DNA from: Thermomicrobium sp. 4228-Ro
GTDB taxonomy: Bacteria; Chloroflexota; Chloroflexia; Thermomicrobiales; Thermomicrobiaceae
Direction of reading: 5' to 3'
Length of the DNA stretch: 64,000 nt
Assembly: GCF_026241205.1 (NCBI RefSeq)
Contig: NZ_JAPFQM010000001.1
Location: 1,612,001 to 1,676,000, forward strand
Shown here in pieces: positions 19,991 through 29,918 of the stretch. The notes below the pieces were generated by a model. It ran no database searches and had not been told where the DNA came from. It saw only the letters and a list, made by a program, of their open reading frames with translations. The first letter of the stretch is position 1. Every line of letters starts with the position of its first letter. Made by a program: the position numbers and the translations under genes.

Positions 19991-20449
19991 ATGACTGGAC
20001 TGGGCGATTTCGACCCGACGCTGGACTACTATCAGATCCTCGGCGTTCCGGTCACGGCAACGCTGGAGGAGATCCGTCGTGCCTACCGGCAGCTGATGCG
20101 AGCGACGCATCCCGATCGGGTGCGCGATCCGGACAAGCGGCGCATCGCTGAGGAACGGGCGAAGCTCCTCAACGCAGCCTACGCCGTCTTGAGCGACCCG
20201 GAGCGTCGACGGGTCTACGACGAGCAGCTTCGGCAGCGTGCGGTTACAGACCTGCTCTTCCAACGCTACACCGCGCCCAGCCCGGCCTGGGTGCGCCCGG
20301 CTCCGAGTCGCCGGTCACGGCAGACAATGGCCGACGATCTCGCAGCGTTCGTGCAGCTCCTCGCGGTAACGGTGATTTTCGTCGCGACACTCGTCCTGCT
20401 TCTCGTGGCCAGCAGCGCACTGAGTGGCCTCTTCGGCAGCCTCAGCTAG
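19991..20449 (+). CDS. J-domain membrane protein (DnaJ-like)
   Basis: A 152-residue protein with an N-terminal J domain (YYQILGV... with the HPD tripeptide at residues 40-42), a basic linker and one C-terminal transmembrane helix (about 120-143). It lacks the zinc-finger and substrate-binding domains of true DnaJ, so it is a membrane-tethered DnaK co-chaperone type. A TAGAAT -10 candidate lies at 19952-19957. It converges with the hydrolase gene with a 4-bp overlap. Confidence 0.85.
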   Translation: MTGLGDFDPTLDYYQILGVPVTATLEEIRRAYRQLMRATHPDRVRDPDKRRIAEERAKLLNAAYAVLSDPERRRVYDEQLRQRAVTDLLFQRYTAPSPAWVRPAPSRRSRQTMADDLAAFVQLLAVTVIFVATLVLLLVASSALSGLFGSLS

Positions 20450-21294
20450 TGCGTGACCGAGCGCCAGAGCAGGCGACCGTGTTCTCGGACGAGCGTTCCC
20501 GCGACCGGTAGGAAGTGACTCGCGAGGAGCGCGATACCCTCGCGCTCGGCCCGTTCCGTCGTTGCCCGGCGGGTCGCGATCGCCTGTTCCCGATCCATGT
20601 CGAACGCCGAGCACCACTCCGGGCGGTCGATCTGCGCTGGATGGGTGAAGGTATCGGCCACGATCCAGACCGCTCCTTCCGCGCTGGTGAGTTGGATGCG
20701 GAGCATCCCGGGGGTATGACCGGGTGCGAGCGCGATCGTCAGCCCGGGAGCGAGTTCGGTCTCCGGTTCGACGACGTCGAGGACGCCTGCACGCTCGAGG
20801 GGCGCCAGGCAAGCATCGAGATAGCCCGGTGCGATCGTCTCCATGGCTACCCGGACGTCGTTGCGATGGAAGGCCTCGAGCTCGACCTCGCTCACGATGT
20901 AGCGAGCGCGGGGGAATGTCGGGCGACCGTCGAGCGTAGCCCAGCCCACATGATCGGGATGGAGGTGCGTGAGTATGACGGTGTCGATCTCGGCGGCACT
21001 CAGGCCGCGCCGGGCCAGTTCGTCGAGCAGGCGTCCTCGCTCGTTCCCGAAGAGCGGCACCGGTCCGGCTCCGATACCGGCATCGACGAGGAGTGTCTGG
21101 CCCTTTCCCCGGAGTAGGAAGCAGTTGACACGAGTGTAGAGCATATCGGAGCCCGCGAAGGTGTCAGGATAGCGATCCCGGAATGCTTCCCACTCGGCGA
21201 GCGCAACTTCAGGAAATACGACCGAGAGGGGAAAGAATGTCCCCTCGACATCGACGATCGGTTCGATCGTCAAATCCCCGGCACGCAGGATCAT
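20446..21294 (-). CDS. Metallo-beta-lactamase-fold hydrolase (AHL-lactonase-like)
   Basis: A 282-residue MBL-fold enzyme. The metal site THLHPDHVGW is intact (HxHxDH), and further ligands appear in APGHTPGM, VADTFTH and ASHFLP. The region around VDAGIG is typical of the N-acyl-homoserine lactonase/MBL branch. The substrate is not deducible; a lactone or thioester is likely. ATG 21294 follows AAAGGAGGT; the frame's earlier ATG (21327) lacks a ribosome site. Confidence 0.88.
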   Translation of the reverse strand: MILRAGDLTIEPIVDVEGTFFPLSVVFPEVALAEWEAFRDRYPDTFAGSDMLYTRVNCFLLRGKGQTLLVDAGIGAGPVPLFGNERGRLLDELARRGLSAAEIDTVILTHLHPDHVGWATLDGRPTFPRARYIVSEVELEAFHRNDVRVAMETIAPGYLDACLAPLERAGVLDVVEPETELAPGLTIALAPGHTPGMLRIQLTSAEGAVWIVADTFTHPAQIDRPEWCSAFDMDREQAIATRRATTERAEREGIALLASHFLPVAGTLVREHGRLLWRSVTH

Positions 21295-21399
21295 CGTCGG
21301 TACCTCCTTTCTCGTTCGATCGAGCACGCGAACGGGCCGCTACGGGAACTCGCAGCGTCTGCCGATCGTCTCAATGATGAGACACGAAAGGGGTTACTG

Positions 21400-22191
21400 A
21401 TGAGTGAAAGGCTGTGGCGCAACAGGAACCGTACCCCCTTGGTCGGAATCGTTTTCCCGTTCGTCGTGGTGGCCCTCTTGGCCGCCTGTGTGACATCGGT
21501 TGAGACACCGACGCCATCAAGCGGCGGGGCGTCGCCGGGTACACCCTCGCCGGCCGTCGAGCGACCGAGCCCCACACCAGCGAGCGAGCGGATCGAGGTT
21601 TCTCTGGCCAGTGCCTCGCTGCGGGATACGGCTGACGGGAAAACGGAGCTGATCGTCCAGGCCACGCTTCCGGACGCTTGCACGGAGGCGCGACACCGGG
21701 TCGGTGCAGAAGGCGATCGAATCATCGTCGAGATCTGGGGCGAGCGGCCGGTCGGTGTCGCTTGCGCGCAAGTGCTGCGGGAAGTAGACCTCACCATACC
21801 GCTCGGTCGAGCAGTGACGGACGACCAGACCGTGGAAGTCAACGGGATGCTGGTAGCGAGAGGACCCTTGGGAAGCGGTTCGCACGAATACGGCGCAGCG
21901 TTCGTCGAACAGGTCACGGTCCATGTCGGGAATGGGGAGCCGCGGCACGTGACGATCGAGGTACAGGGGTCGTTGCCCGATGCCTGCTCCGAGCTGGTCG
22001 AAAACCCGAGCGTCACGGTGCGCGGCCACGAGGTGATCGTCCAGCTCCAATGGCAGCGCCCGCGCGATCTGGTCTGCGCGCAGGTGCTCCGACCGTTCAC
22101 GACGACGGTCGACGTGGGGAATCTCGATCCCGGTGCGTATACCCTCAGCGTGAACGATTTCACGACGACCTTCACCGTTGAGGGAAGCTAA
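21400..22191 (+). CDS. Secreted lipoprotein with two internal repeats
   Basis: A 263-residue lipoprotein. The signal peptide ends in a lipobox LAAC with lipidated Cys30, then a Pro/Ser/Thr-rich linker (residues 36-62). Two homologous segments follow: residues ~84-136 with LPDAC (Cys94) and CAQVLR (Cys122), and ~185-240 with LPDAC (Cys196) and CAQVLR (Cys226). The paired cysteines probably form a disulfide in each repeat. Function unknown. Start ATG 21400 follows AAAGGGG. A perfect 6-bp inverted repeat lies in the leader at 21366-21381. Its 3' end overlaps the convergent hydratase by 4 bp. Confidence 0.8.
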   Translation: MSERLWRNRNRTPLVGIVFPFVVVALLAACVTSVETPTPSSGGASPGTPSPAVERPSPTPASERIEVSLASASLRDTADGKTELIVQATLPDACTEARHRVGAEGDRIIVEIWGERPVGVACAQVLREVDLTIPLGRAVTDDQTVEVNGMLVARGPLGSGSHEYGAAFVEQVTVHVGNGEPRHVTIEVQGSLPDACSELVENPSVTVRGHEVIVQLQWQRPRDLVCAQVLRPFTTTVDVGNLDPGAYTLSVNDFTTTFTVEGS

Positions 22192-22964
22192 CCAGAAACC
22201 CAATTCGGAGCCCGACGCTCGGCGAAGGCGCGCAGTCCTTCCTCGTATTCTGGGCTGTGGTCGAGTGCCCGGCGCAGTGCGCGGATATCAGCGAGCGTTA
22301 CCGCGTCGCAGGTGAGCGCGCGCCGGAGCGCAGCCTTGGCAGTGCGAACTGCGGTCGGTGCTGCCTGGCGCAACTCGCCGAGCCAGGCGTCGATCAGGCT
22401 GTCGAGCCGCCCCGGTTCGCAGAGCCGATCGATCAGCCCGATCCGGAGCGCTTCCTCGGCGTCGATGATCCGCCCGGAGAAAAGCAGGTCGGCCGCGCGT
22501 GATGGTCCGACGAGCTGCGGGAGCCGGAGCATCCCGCCAGCTCCGGGAAAGATGCCACGCCGCACCTCGGGAAACCCGAACCGGGCTGTGGTATCGGCAA
22601 AACGCAGGTCACAGGCCAGCGCGAGCTCCGCACCACCAGCGAGACATGCTCCCGAAATCACAGCGATCGTCGGCACCGGGATTTCGGCGAGCGCTTCGAC
22701 CGCTGCAGCGATCGTCTCGGTATGGGCCGTCCGTTCCTCCGGACTGAGTGCGATCCGTTCGCGCAGATCGGCTCCCGCACAGAAAGCAGGCGGTGACCCG
22801 CGGAGGACGACTGCCCGCAGTCGCTCGTCACGCGCCAGCTCCCGGGCGGTCGTCGTGAGTGCCTGTGCGAGGGCGCGGTCAAGGGCGTTCCGTACCGCTG
22901 GTCGGTTCAGAACGATCGTTGCCACGTCGCCCGCGCGCTGGACGAGGAGCACTGGTTCTCCCAT
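22188..22964 (-). CDS. Enoyl-CoA hydratase/isomerase family protein
   Basis: A 258-residue crotonase-fold enzyme. The CoA/oxyanion-hole motif AFCAGADLRE and the second motif ISGACLAGGAELALACD with the downstream FGFPEV(R)RGIFPGAGG are present, including the Glu expected for hydration. It probably acts in beta-oxidation or branched-chain degradation. ATG 22964 has GGAGGG upstream. ATG 23003 is an alternative adding 13 residues. No pathway partner is adjacent. Confidence 0.88.
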   Translation of the reverse strand: MGEPVLLVQRAGDVATIVLNRPAVRNALDRALAQALTTTARELARDERLRAVVLRGSPPAFCAGADLRERIALSPEERTAHTETIAAAVEALAEIPVPTIAVISGACLAGGAELALACDLRFADTTARFGFPEVRRGIFPGAGGMLRLPQLVGPSRAADLLFSGRIIDAEEALRIGLIDRLCEPGRLDSLIDAWLGELRQAAPTAVRTAKAALRRALTCDAVTLADIRALRRALDHSPEYEEGLRAFAERRAPNWVSG

Positions 22965-23162
22965 CAGGCGAGGACTCCCTCCAGGTACGAGCCGGTTCGC
23001 CATCTTTCAGTTTCACGTACCCGTCAGTATGGCACATGGCTCAGCGCGTTCGATGGCTCGCTGCGTCGGCTGCTGTGCGGGAATGACTGGGTTCTCACCG
23101 GCACAGGAAACTGGGTGAGACGAGAGGTTCTCAGCCCGTTCGTGAGCGGAAGGAGTTGTGCG

Positions 23163-24329
23163 GTGAACGACTTCGGACGGATCGTGATGCTCGGGCGGGC
23201 GTTCCCGATGGCTATCTGGCTGCGCGAGCGTGCGTCGGAGCGGCCAGGCGTCTTACGTGAGTTTCTCGAGGGGGCACGGGCCTGGCGGGCTCGCGGCGGA
23301 CATCTCGATCTCGCGCGCATCGTCCGTCAGGTGGACCCGTCACTGGTCGATCCGGAGACCTCCATGCCACGGGGAGACGTACACGGCCTCTACCAGCAAC
23401 GCTTCGGCATCCACTTCTTCCAGGATGTGATCGAGCAGCTGGAGCCGCTTTCCACGACGCAGGGCGCGATCGCTCTGGCCAGCCAGCTCGGCCTCGAACC
23501 GTGGTACGTCTGGGCGCACGTGGCACCGCGACGAGCCGAGCGGGAACCCCTCGACCCGCTCGATCTGGAGGTGCCGCGTCAGGCGATCGTCCGCATGGGT
23601 GACTGGGCGATCGGATTACAACTCATGGATGTCGTTGCACCGGAGCTCTTCGGCGAGCTCGTCGGCGACGACAGCCTCTCGCACCACGAGCTGGCGGTGT
23701 GGCCGGTCACGCTGGCGCTCCGCCGCCGGATTCCGCACCCACTGCTCCTTCCCGAGCGCGAGCGGGACGAATTCGTCGATGCCGTTGCGGCGTGGGAGCA
23801 TGGTGCGGAGACGGACGACTTTCTGATCGAGGCGATGTCACTCGCCTGGGTCGATCGCTTCGGTGAGCCACCGCGGTCACCAGCCCGAGCGAACCTGCCG
23901 GGACCCTGGCACCCGTTGCACTGGCCGGAGGCGCTGGATCCGGCGGATGCGGTGCTCTGGGAGCTGCTGCGCCAGGGTGTTGGACTCGTCGAAGGATGGC
24001 AGCGGGACGTTCCAGCGTTGCTGACGGCAGACGAGCTGCGCGCGGCCTGGGAACGGTCGAGTACCGCGCTCGATGGGTTGCTCGCAACGAGCTATGCCCG
24101 GCAGGTGGCACGGCTGCTGGGGATCGCCTGGGCACTGGGTGGCGACCTGCCGGAGGACACGGGCGAGGCGGCCTGGCGTCTGCTGGTCTTCGAGGGAGTC
24201 TTGCGGGAGCTGGTCGGTGCGATCCGCGCACTGGTGCTGGATCCAGATGCCTGGCTGGGTGAGTACGATTGGCTGGCCGACCAGTTCGACGCCTGGACCC
24301 GTTATGGCTTCCGGCACTTCGGCGTATAG
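23163..24329 (+). CDS. Unknown protein, first of a tandem paralogous pair
   Basis: A 388-residue, largely helical, Trp- and Arg-rich soluble protein not assignable to a family. It shares motifs in the same order with the next gene: (L/V)EPW near residue 120, (I/V)PHPL near 195, and a C-terminal FE(G/S)VLRE-x-x-GA-x-x-AL-x-x-DP block. GTG 23163 follows AAGGAG by 7 nt; the open frame continues upstream without a ribosome site. The next gene begins 24 bp later and is probably co-transcribed. No catalytic motif, signal peptide or membrane helix is evident. Confidence 0.72.
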   Translation: MNDFGRIVMLGRAFPMAIWLRERASERPGVLREFLEGARAWRARGGHLDLARIVRQVDPSLVDPETSMPRGDVHGLYQQRFGIHFFQDVIEQLEPLSTTQGAIALASQLGLEPWYVWAHVAPRRAEREPLDPLDLEVPRQAIVRMGDWAIGLQLMDVVAPELFGELVGDDSLSHHELAVWPVTLALRRRIPHPLLLPERERDEFVDAVAAWEHGAETDDFLIEAMSLAWVDRFGEPPRSPARANLPGPWHPLHWPEALDPADAVLWELLRQGVGLVEGWQRDVPALLTADELRAAWERSSTALDGLLATSYARQVARLLGIAWALGGDLPEDTGEAAWRLLVFEGVLRELVGAIRALVLDPDAWLGEYDWLADQFDAWTRYGFRHFGV

Positions 24330-24353
24330 GGTGAGCCGCGAACGGGGGTAGAG

Positions 24354-25556
24354 GTGGAGCAGTCACAGAGCGGAGATCTCATCCAGGACGGGCTTCGAAT
24401 CGCACAGGCTTTCGGTCGCGAACTCGAGCCGGACCAGCGTGCCAGACGCATGACGTACCAGCTCGTCGTTTCGGCGAGGCAGTGGCGCGAGAGCGGCCAT
24501 CGCTGGAACCCAGCGGATGCGCTGGAACGCGCTGGTCTGACCGATCATGTCGGAGAGCGCTGGATCGACGCGCGAGCTCTCGGCTATCTCGCTGAACTGA
24601 CTCGGCAGCTCGGGCCGCTGGCGACGACGCCGGCTGCCCTGTACTGGGCAGCCAGGATCGGTGTCGAGCCGTGGCTGGTGCTCGGGCTGCTGCGGCGGGA
24701 GGGTATCTCCCTACCGGGTGCAGCGGGCCTGCGCGTTCCCTGGGAAGTGATCCGCCGGATCAACCGGTGGAGCCTGGCACTGTGCGTGCTCGCGTTCGCA
24801 CTGTGCGAGACAGCCAAAGAGTGCGAAGAGCCCTCCGACGCTGAGCGAGTCCGGCTCGACTGGCCGCTCCTGTGGAACCTCCGTCACCTCGTTCCGCACC
24901 CGCTCGCGCTCGATCCCGAAACCGCGCGGTCGTTCGTCGAGGCGTGCGCAAACTGCGATCCGGTCGTCCGGGCCTCCGACTGCCTTCTCGAAGCGCTCTG
25001 GTCGGAGGTGCGGCTCCTGGACAGCGTACGGGCTCTCGTGCAGCGCCGACCGCTCTCCGATCCCTCGCTCGCAGGCCAGCCGAAACAGCGGACAGCTGCA
25101 CTCGACGAGTATCCGCGTGACGCCTGGGTCGAGGCGGTGCTGACGGCAGCGGCATACTGGCTCCTGCATCCTGAGCGGATCGCGGATGAAATGGCGGAGC
25201 TGATGGCAGCTGAGATGTCGGGAGAAACGGGAGAACCACTGCCGCCTGTCTTTCGTTTGGAGCCGTCGAACGGCGCGGAGCGCTGGCAACGCGCGTCGGA
25301 GGTACTCGGACCGTTACTGTCGAACGGGTATGCCGACGCGGTGCGGGCAGCGCTCCAGGTTCCGGAGAACAGTGTGGGTGGACTGCTCGCCGGTCGCTGG
25401 GAACAGTGGGCGCGTCTCGTGCTGTTCGAGTCAGTGCTCCGGGAAGCTTACGGAGCGGTGTCGGCGCTGCTCGTGGATCCGCTGGCAGCGATGGAGCGGA
25501 CGCGGCCTCGGGCCGAACGACTGCTCGGCCCGCTCGATCGGCCGCTGGGAACGTGA
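24354..25556 (+). CDS. Unknown protein, second of a tandem paralogous pair
   Basis: A 400-residue helical protein whose motif order matches the preceding gene (VEPW, VPHPL, then FESVLREAYGAVSALLVDP near the C-terminus), which shows an old tandem duplication. Start GTG 24354 sits in GGGGGTAGAGGTG. The central part is more divergent and includes a Cys-containing stretch (ALCVLAFALCETAKECE) that the first copy lacks. Function unknown. Confidence 0.72.
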   Translation: MEQSQSGDLIQDGLRIAQAFGRELEPDQRARRMTYQLVVSARQWRESGHRWNPADALERAGLTDHVGERWIDARALGYLAELTRQLGPLATTPAALYWAARIGVEPWLVLGLLRREGISLPGAAGLRVPWEVIRRINRWSLALCVLAFALCETAKECEEPSDAERVRLDWPLLWNLRHLVPHPLALDPETARSFVEACANCDPVVRASDCLLEALWSEVRLLDSVRALVQRRPLSDPSLAGQPKQRTAALDEYPRDAWVEAVLTAAAYWLLHPERIADEMAELMAAEMSGETGEPLPPVFRLEPSNGAERWQRASEVLGPLLSNGYADAVRAALQVPENSVGGLLAGRWEQWARLVLFESVLREAYGAVSALLVDPLAAMERTRPRAERLLGPLDRPLGT

Positions 25557-25740
25557 TCGCAGGGTGAACCGGGCGGTGTGCTGCCGGTGGGACGGCACGC
25601 TCGTGGTGAGCTCCCGCAGGCAGGTGCACAACGGTTCTCCGGTACCGGCGAGTCTCCTCGGGGCGCTCGGTTGGCTCCGTATCGAGTAGCCGGGAGCAGC
25701 GTGTGCTCGCGGATCCTCGAATGCGTGGTGCGCGGCAGGG

Positions 25741-25780
25741 GCGAAAACGATCGACCGGGTAGCAGGCGCTACCCGGTCGA
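25741..25780 (-). terminator. Intrinsic terminator downstream of tRNA-Gly
   Basis: A perfect 13-bp inverted repeat (25751-25763 with 25768-25780) with an AGGC loop, followed on the minus strand by TCGTTTTC. It lies 6 bp past the tRNA 3' end. It could also stop transcripts arriving from the plus-strand gene ending at 25556; the 184 bp in between hold nothing recognisable. Confidence 0.75.
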
Positions 25781-25785
25781 CTCGG

Positions 25786-25858
25786 AGCGGGAGACGGGAT
25801 TCGAACCCGCGACAACCGGCTTGGGAAGCCGGCACTCTACCAGCTGAGTTACTCCCGC
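25786..25858 (-). tRNA. tRNA-Gly(CCC)
   Basis: A 73-nt cloverleaf. The acceptor stem GCGGGAG pairs with CTCCCGC, with discriminator U. The anticodon stem CCGGC/GCCGG carries loop TTCCCAA, anticodon CCC. The T arm contains GGTTCGAATCC. The encoded 3' end is CCG rather than CCA, so CCA must be added after transcription. Confidence 0.95.
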
Positions 25859-25876
25859 ACTCGCTTCCCAGCTAGC

Positions 25877-25905
25877 ATTATAGCAGGATTGGCATACCCT
25901 GTCCA
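25877..25905 (-). promoter_or_regulatory. Promoter of tRNA-Gly(CCC)
   Basis: On the minus strand TGGACA (-35, 25900-25905) and TATAAT (-10, 25877-25882) are separated by exactly 17 bp, with TGC before the -10 (extended -10). The expected start is about 12 nt upstream of the tRNA. Confidence 0.8.
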
Positions 25906-26051
25906 GGGAAATGTGCGGCCTGCTAGGCGAGGCTTTACGGAATCGTGGGTGCTTCGCTACACACATCATTGGACCCGGGTGCGCCGCTCCAACCGCGTTA
26001 ATAAATACCGGTCCGTGTTGGACGTGGCAGATTCTTGGTTATGAACGACGG

Positions 26052-27066
26052 CTATTGGTGTAGTGAAGGACTCGGTACGAGTTTCGCAAACAATGTCCGC
26101 AAGTCGTCGAACGCATAACCCGACATCAGGGCAAATAGCAGTGCGAGTCTTGCCTTCGGTCCGGAAAGGTGTGGTGCTGGTATTACGTACGCACGGATTT
26201 TCTGTCCGCCGCCGACACCACCGTAGCTGAAAGTGAGGGGGCCAGAAGGGCAGCGTGTAGTTACGACAACGGGAATTGCACGACTATTACAGACTTCAAG
26301 GAATGATTCCCATTCAAAATAGAGGTTTCCGCTGCCGAAGGCTTCGATAACGATACCATGAATAGGATACCCGGATTCCAGGAGTACCTTATACGGTACC
26401 GCAGTGATACCGGCAGCCATTTTGATAAGCAAGACGTTCGGGGAGGGTTGGTAGGTGTGAGGTGAATCCTAGGCCACGTCCGATGTAACCAAATGACAAT
26501 ATTATCGTGGTCGACTCTTCCGACAGGCCCAAAATTGGGCGAAGCAAACGCAGAAATCGCAGTACTGTCGGCCTTCGTCACCCATCGTGCGGCGTGAATT
26601 TGCCCGGCAAGGGTGACAAGCACTCCGAGACCTCGGGCTGAGGGGTGGAGCGCGACTTGAGCGGCGTCGACTAAGTTGCGGGGCCATCCGATCCGACGGA
26701 ACCGCTGGGCAGCATGGCACCGGTAAGAACGACAGGGATATCAATATCTAGCAGAATATCAAGAGCGAACGCTGTCTCTTCGAGTGTATCCGTGCCGTGT
26801 GTCACGATAATGCCATCGAAGGAATCGTTTCTAAGCATGGAAGCTATTGTGCTGGCGAGTTCTACGTGCATCGTTGGTGTCATATTCCAGCTGCCAATAA
26901 GGGCAAACTCATGAGTTGTACAGTCCGCCAGCTGTTGAAGCTGAGGGACAGCGTCAAGTAGCTCATGAGCATGCGCGGCCGGAATAGCAGCGCCTGTAGT
27001 CGGGTCAATCCGGCTTGCGATTGTACCGCCTGTGGTAATGACCAAGAGTCTTGGGCGGTGCTGCAC
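26052..27066 (-). pseudogene. ansA: L-asparaginase, broken by two frameshifts
   Basis: The three pieces together cover a whole asparaginase. The N-terminus has the catalytic TGGTIAS, then THGTDT and GSDGP. The middle has GQIHAARWVTK, and the C-terminal domain has IKMAAGITAVP and SGPLTFSYGG. One-base deletions in a C4 run near 26680-26683 and another near 26440-26443 break the frame. Active enzyme would hydrolyse asparagine to aspartate and ammonia. It begins 3 nt after the permease gene, so it was the last gene of the island operon. Confidence 0.85.
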
Positions 27067-27069
27067 AGG

Positions 27070-27876
27070 TTACTCCTTTCGGAACCGAGCGAATTGGGAG
27101 ATGAGCGACGGTACAAGGAGTAAGAAGACAATGCCCAGCGTCACGATGACTGTTAAGGCCCCTAATGCGTATACGTCAGGATCAAGGACCCGAACCGTTA
27201 CGATAGACCAAAGCTGGAGAGGAAGAGTGTTTTGTGTGGTGACGAGGAGACTGCGCTCGAATTCATTGAGGGACAGGGTGAAGCCGAATAGAGCCGCGCT
27301 GAGGATACCCGGCCATGCGATCGGCAGAAGTACGTCGAGTAGTGTTCGGTAGCCTGAGGCACCGAGGTCTCTCGCTGCTTCCTCAATGTTTGGATTAATA
27401 CGGGTAAGTACAGCTACGAGAATGAGAAATGCGAACGGGAGAGCCCATATGACGTGCACACCGAGCAGCGGTACGTTACCCGGTTGGAGACCGAGAATAC
27501 GCCACCAGAGACTGACGCCTAGTCCAAGCAGGATTCCCGGCGTCAGAAGCGCAAGGAAGATGCCCCATGTCAGAAAAGACGCGACGCGGGCGCGTCGGCG
27601 GACTGCTAGGGCAGAGATAAAGCCGAGCACTGCGACGATAATTCCCGTCATTACCGCGATTGCAATCGACCTCAGCAACGGCGCGCCGAGTTCGGGGAGT
27701 CGGACGGTGAACAATCGCTGCCACCAGTAGGTGCTTACTCCCTTGAGTGGGAGAGTCATGCCACCCGTGGGTCCCTGGAATGAGAGAATGGTCATTATGA
27801 TTATAGGGCCGTAGAGAAAGATACTGAACATACCGAAATATAATGTCAGAAACGTGATTCCCAGTTTTGTGCGCAT
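27070..27876 (-). CDS. PotC-type ABC transporter permease (intact frame)
   Basis: A 268-residue inner-membrane permease with six hydrophobic helices and the cytoplasmic EAA loop EEAARDLGASGYRTLLDVLLP that docks on the ATPase. It belongs to the spermidine/putrescine- or iron-type importer group. The reading frame is intact, unlike PotA, PotB and PotD upstream, so the transporter as a whole is probably dead. ATG 27876 lies 5 nt from the PotB stop. Confidence 0.85.
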   Translation of the reverse strand: MRTKLGITFLTLYFGMFSIFLYGPIIIMTILSFQGPTGGMTLPLKGVSTYWWQRLFTVRLPELGAPLLRSIAIAVMTGIIVAVLGFISALAVRRRARVASFLTWGIFLALLTPGILLGLGVSLWWRILGLQPGNVPLLGVHVIWALPFAFLILVAVLTRINPNIEEAARDLGASGYRTLLDVLLPIAWPGILSAALFGFTLSLNEFERSLLVTTQNTLPLQLWSIVTVRVLDPDVYALGALTVIVTLGIVFLLLVPSLISQFARFRKE

Positions 27877-27880
27877 GGAC

Positions 27881-28778
27881 TCAGACTCCTTCCAAGATTC
27901 GACCATATCGAACGAGAAGAACGACTGCAAGGAGGGTCAGAATGACAAGGATACTCGCCGCAGCGGCGGCGAGAGGAAATTGAACGAATAACATGAAATT
28001 CTGAATCGTTAAGCCAAGTGATGAAGCAGACCCACCGCCGATAAGCCGGACAGTCGCAAAATCACCCATCGAAAGTACAAAGACAAAGATCGCACCAACA
28101 AAGACCCCTGCCGACTTAAGGGGATGATGACTTCAAGGAGCACCCGAAAGAAGGTCGCACCCATGTCGCGTGCCGCCTCTATAAGAGATCGATCGATAGT
28201 CGAAAGCGAAAAGAAGATCGGAGATATCATAAACAGTATGTAGAGCTGAATCATTGCGAGACGGACAGCGAAATTTGAGAACAGCAGCACGTCCAGAGGT
28301 TGTTGGATGATGTGAAGCCGCAGGAGTAGCCAGTTGACAGCGCCCTCACGACCCATAAGGGGTATCCAGGCTATAGCGCGAACGACGGAGCTTGTGAAGA
28401 ATGGGGCGAGAGCAATGAGAAAAAGGCAAAACGCAGGCGCAGATTTGGAAGAGAGAAAGCAAGATAGTAAGCAATCGGGTAGCCAAAAATGAGGGCAAGC
28501 AGAGTGGTTATAATAGCATTAGTGAGAGTTGTTAGTATCGTTTGAAGGAAGGATGATGAGGACAGAAGGTCACGGTAATTCTGGAGGGTAAACTGATAAA
28601 TGTAACCACTGATGGTTGGTGTGAGAACGCTAACGACAAGGACAATGACGACGGGCGCAACAAGAAAGAAAAGTAGCCAAAGGGCAGGCATCGCGTATGC
28701 CGCATAAGAGAGCGCCGTCTGTAGGCGAGAAGCTGCAGTCAGTGTAACCGGGTTAGTCCGCGCGTAGGATGTGGACAT
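27881..28778 (-). pseudogene. PotB-type ABC transporter permease, two frameshifts
   Basis: Three fragments in successive frames form one permease: N-terminal helix and periplasmic part (28778 down to ~28425), middle with the EAA loop EAARDMGATFFRVLLEVIIP, and C-terminal part starting VLSMGDFATVRLIGG. One-base deletions in a T5 run at 28420-28424 and a C4 run at 28121-28124 break it; restoring one base at each gives a continuous protein. Its start overlaps the PotA 3' end by 26 bp. Confidence 0.82.
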
Positions 28779-29882
28779 AGTGACCCTCCCAGGTCAGCCA
28801 AAACTCATTGCCAATATCAGCGTCGGAGTAAGTGGGGGAGCTAAAGGTTTTAACCAGGAGTTCGCCAACGGATGGATGCGAGAAGAACAGTTTTGTGACG
28901 TCGCCGAGGTATTCGACAAAGATGAGGCGGGCTTTGAGAGCATTCGTACGAGTTGGTGTGGTTGCTGGCTCTACTCGGACGTGAGCGGCAGGGATAACGG
29001 CGTGCACGTGTGTACCAGGAGAGGGTGTAGGTACAGGGGTGTGCGATTCGAGAACAAGGTCCCCGTGACGAAGCTCGATGCGAGATCCTATGACATTGGA
29101 GACAGTTGCTGGAATAATGTTGTTGTCACCCATAAATCTGGCGACGAAAAGGGTTGCTGGTCTGTTGTAGATTGCCGGTGGACTGTCGATTTGCTCAATT
29201 CGGCCGCTATTCATTACAACGATACGGTCAGCAATGGCCAGTGCTTCCTCCTGGTTGTGGGTGACGTGGATAAAGGTGATTCCTAACCGACGTTGAAGTT
29301 GCCGCAATTCACGACGCATGCGAAGCTGAAGAAGTCGGTCGAGATCACCGAGGGGCTCGTCGAGGAGGAGCAGGGTCGGACGAGTGACTAGCGCTCGGGC
29401 GAGGGCGACTCGTTGCTGCTGACCGCCTGAGAGTTGGCGGGGATATCGGTCGAGAAGGGAGTCAAGTTCAAGGAGATGGGCCACCTCTTCTACTCGCTTA
29501 GCACGCTCGTCGTGAGGTATACCGCGCATGCGAAGACCAAACTCGATATTAGCACGTACGGTCTTGTGTGGGAAAGGGCATAATGCTGGAAGACTGTAGA
29601 GATGTCGCGCTCGTGCGCCGCAATTGAGAGGATGCTGCGACCATCAAGGAGAATCTCACCAGAGTCTGCTACCTCGTGGCCACCAAGAATACGGAGGAGA
29701 GTCGTCTTACCACATCCGGAAGGGCCAAGGAGAACGACGTAGGTTCCCGGCTGGACAGTGAGACTGATGCCGTCCAGTGCGACAGTGGATCCGAAACTTT
29801 TGCGAACGTCTTGGATGACGAGTTGGCCGCGACCGTCACTGATCGAAGGTGAGAATGGCTGGGAGTGGACGCTTCTAACCAT
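28753..29882 (-). pseudogene. PotA-type ABC transporter ATPase, one frameshift
   Basis: The first fragment has Walker A GPSGCGKTT and VFQHYAL. The second has signature [15 protein letters not shown], Walker B LLLLDEPLGDLD and a C-terminal TOBE-like domain. Between them a T run at 29573-29575 is one base short; restoring it reads LFPHKTVRANIEFGLRMRG, the conserved Q-loop continuation. Length and domains are otherwise complete. Confidence 0.85.
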
Positions 29883-29918
29883 TTGTAACCCGCCCCATTC
29901 TCTGCTTTGATGTTCTCC

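Noticed and set aside
28771-29286. A 171-codon plus-strand frame inside the PotA region
   Set aside because: Antisense to recognised PotA motifs.
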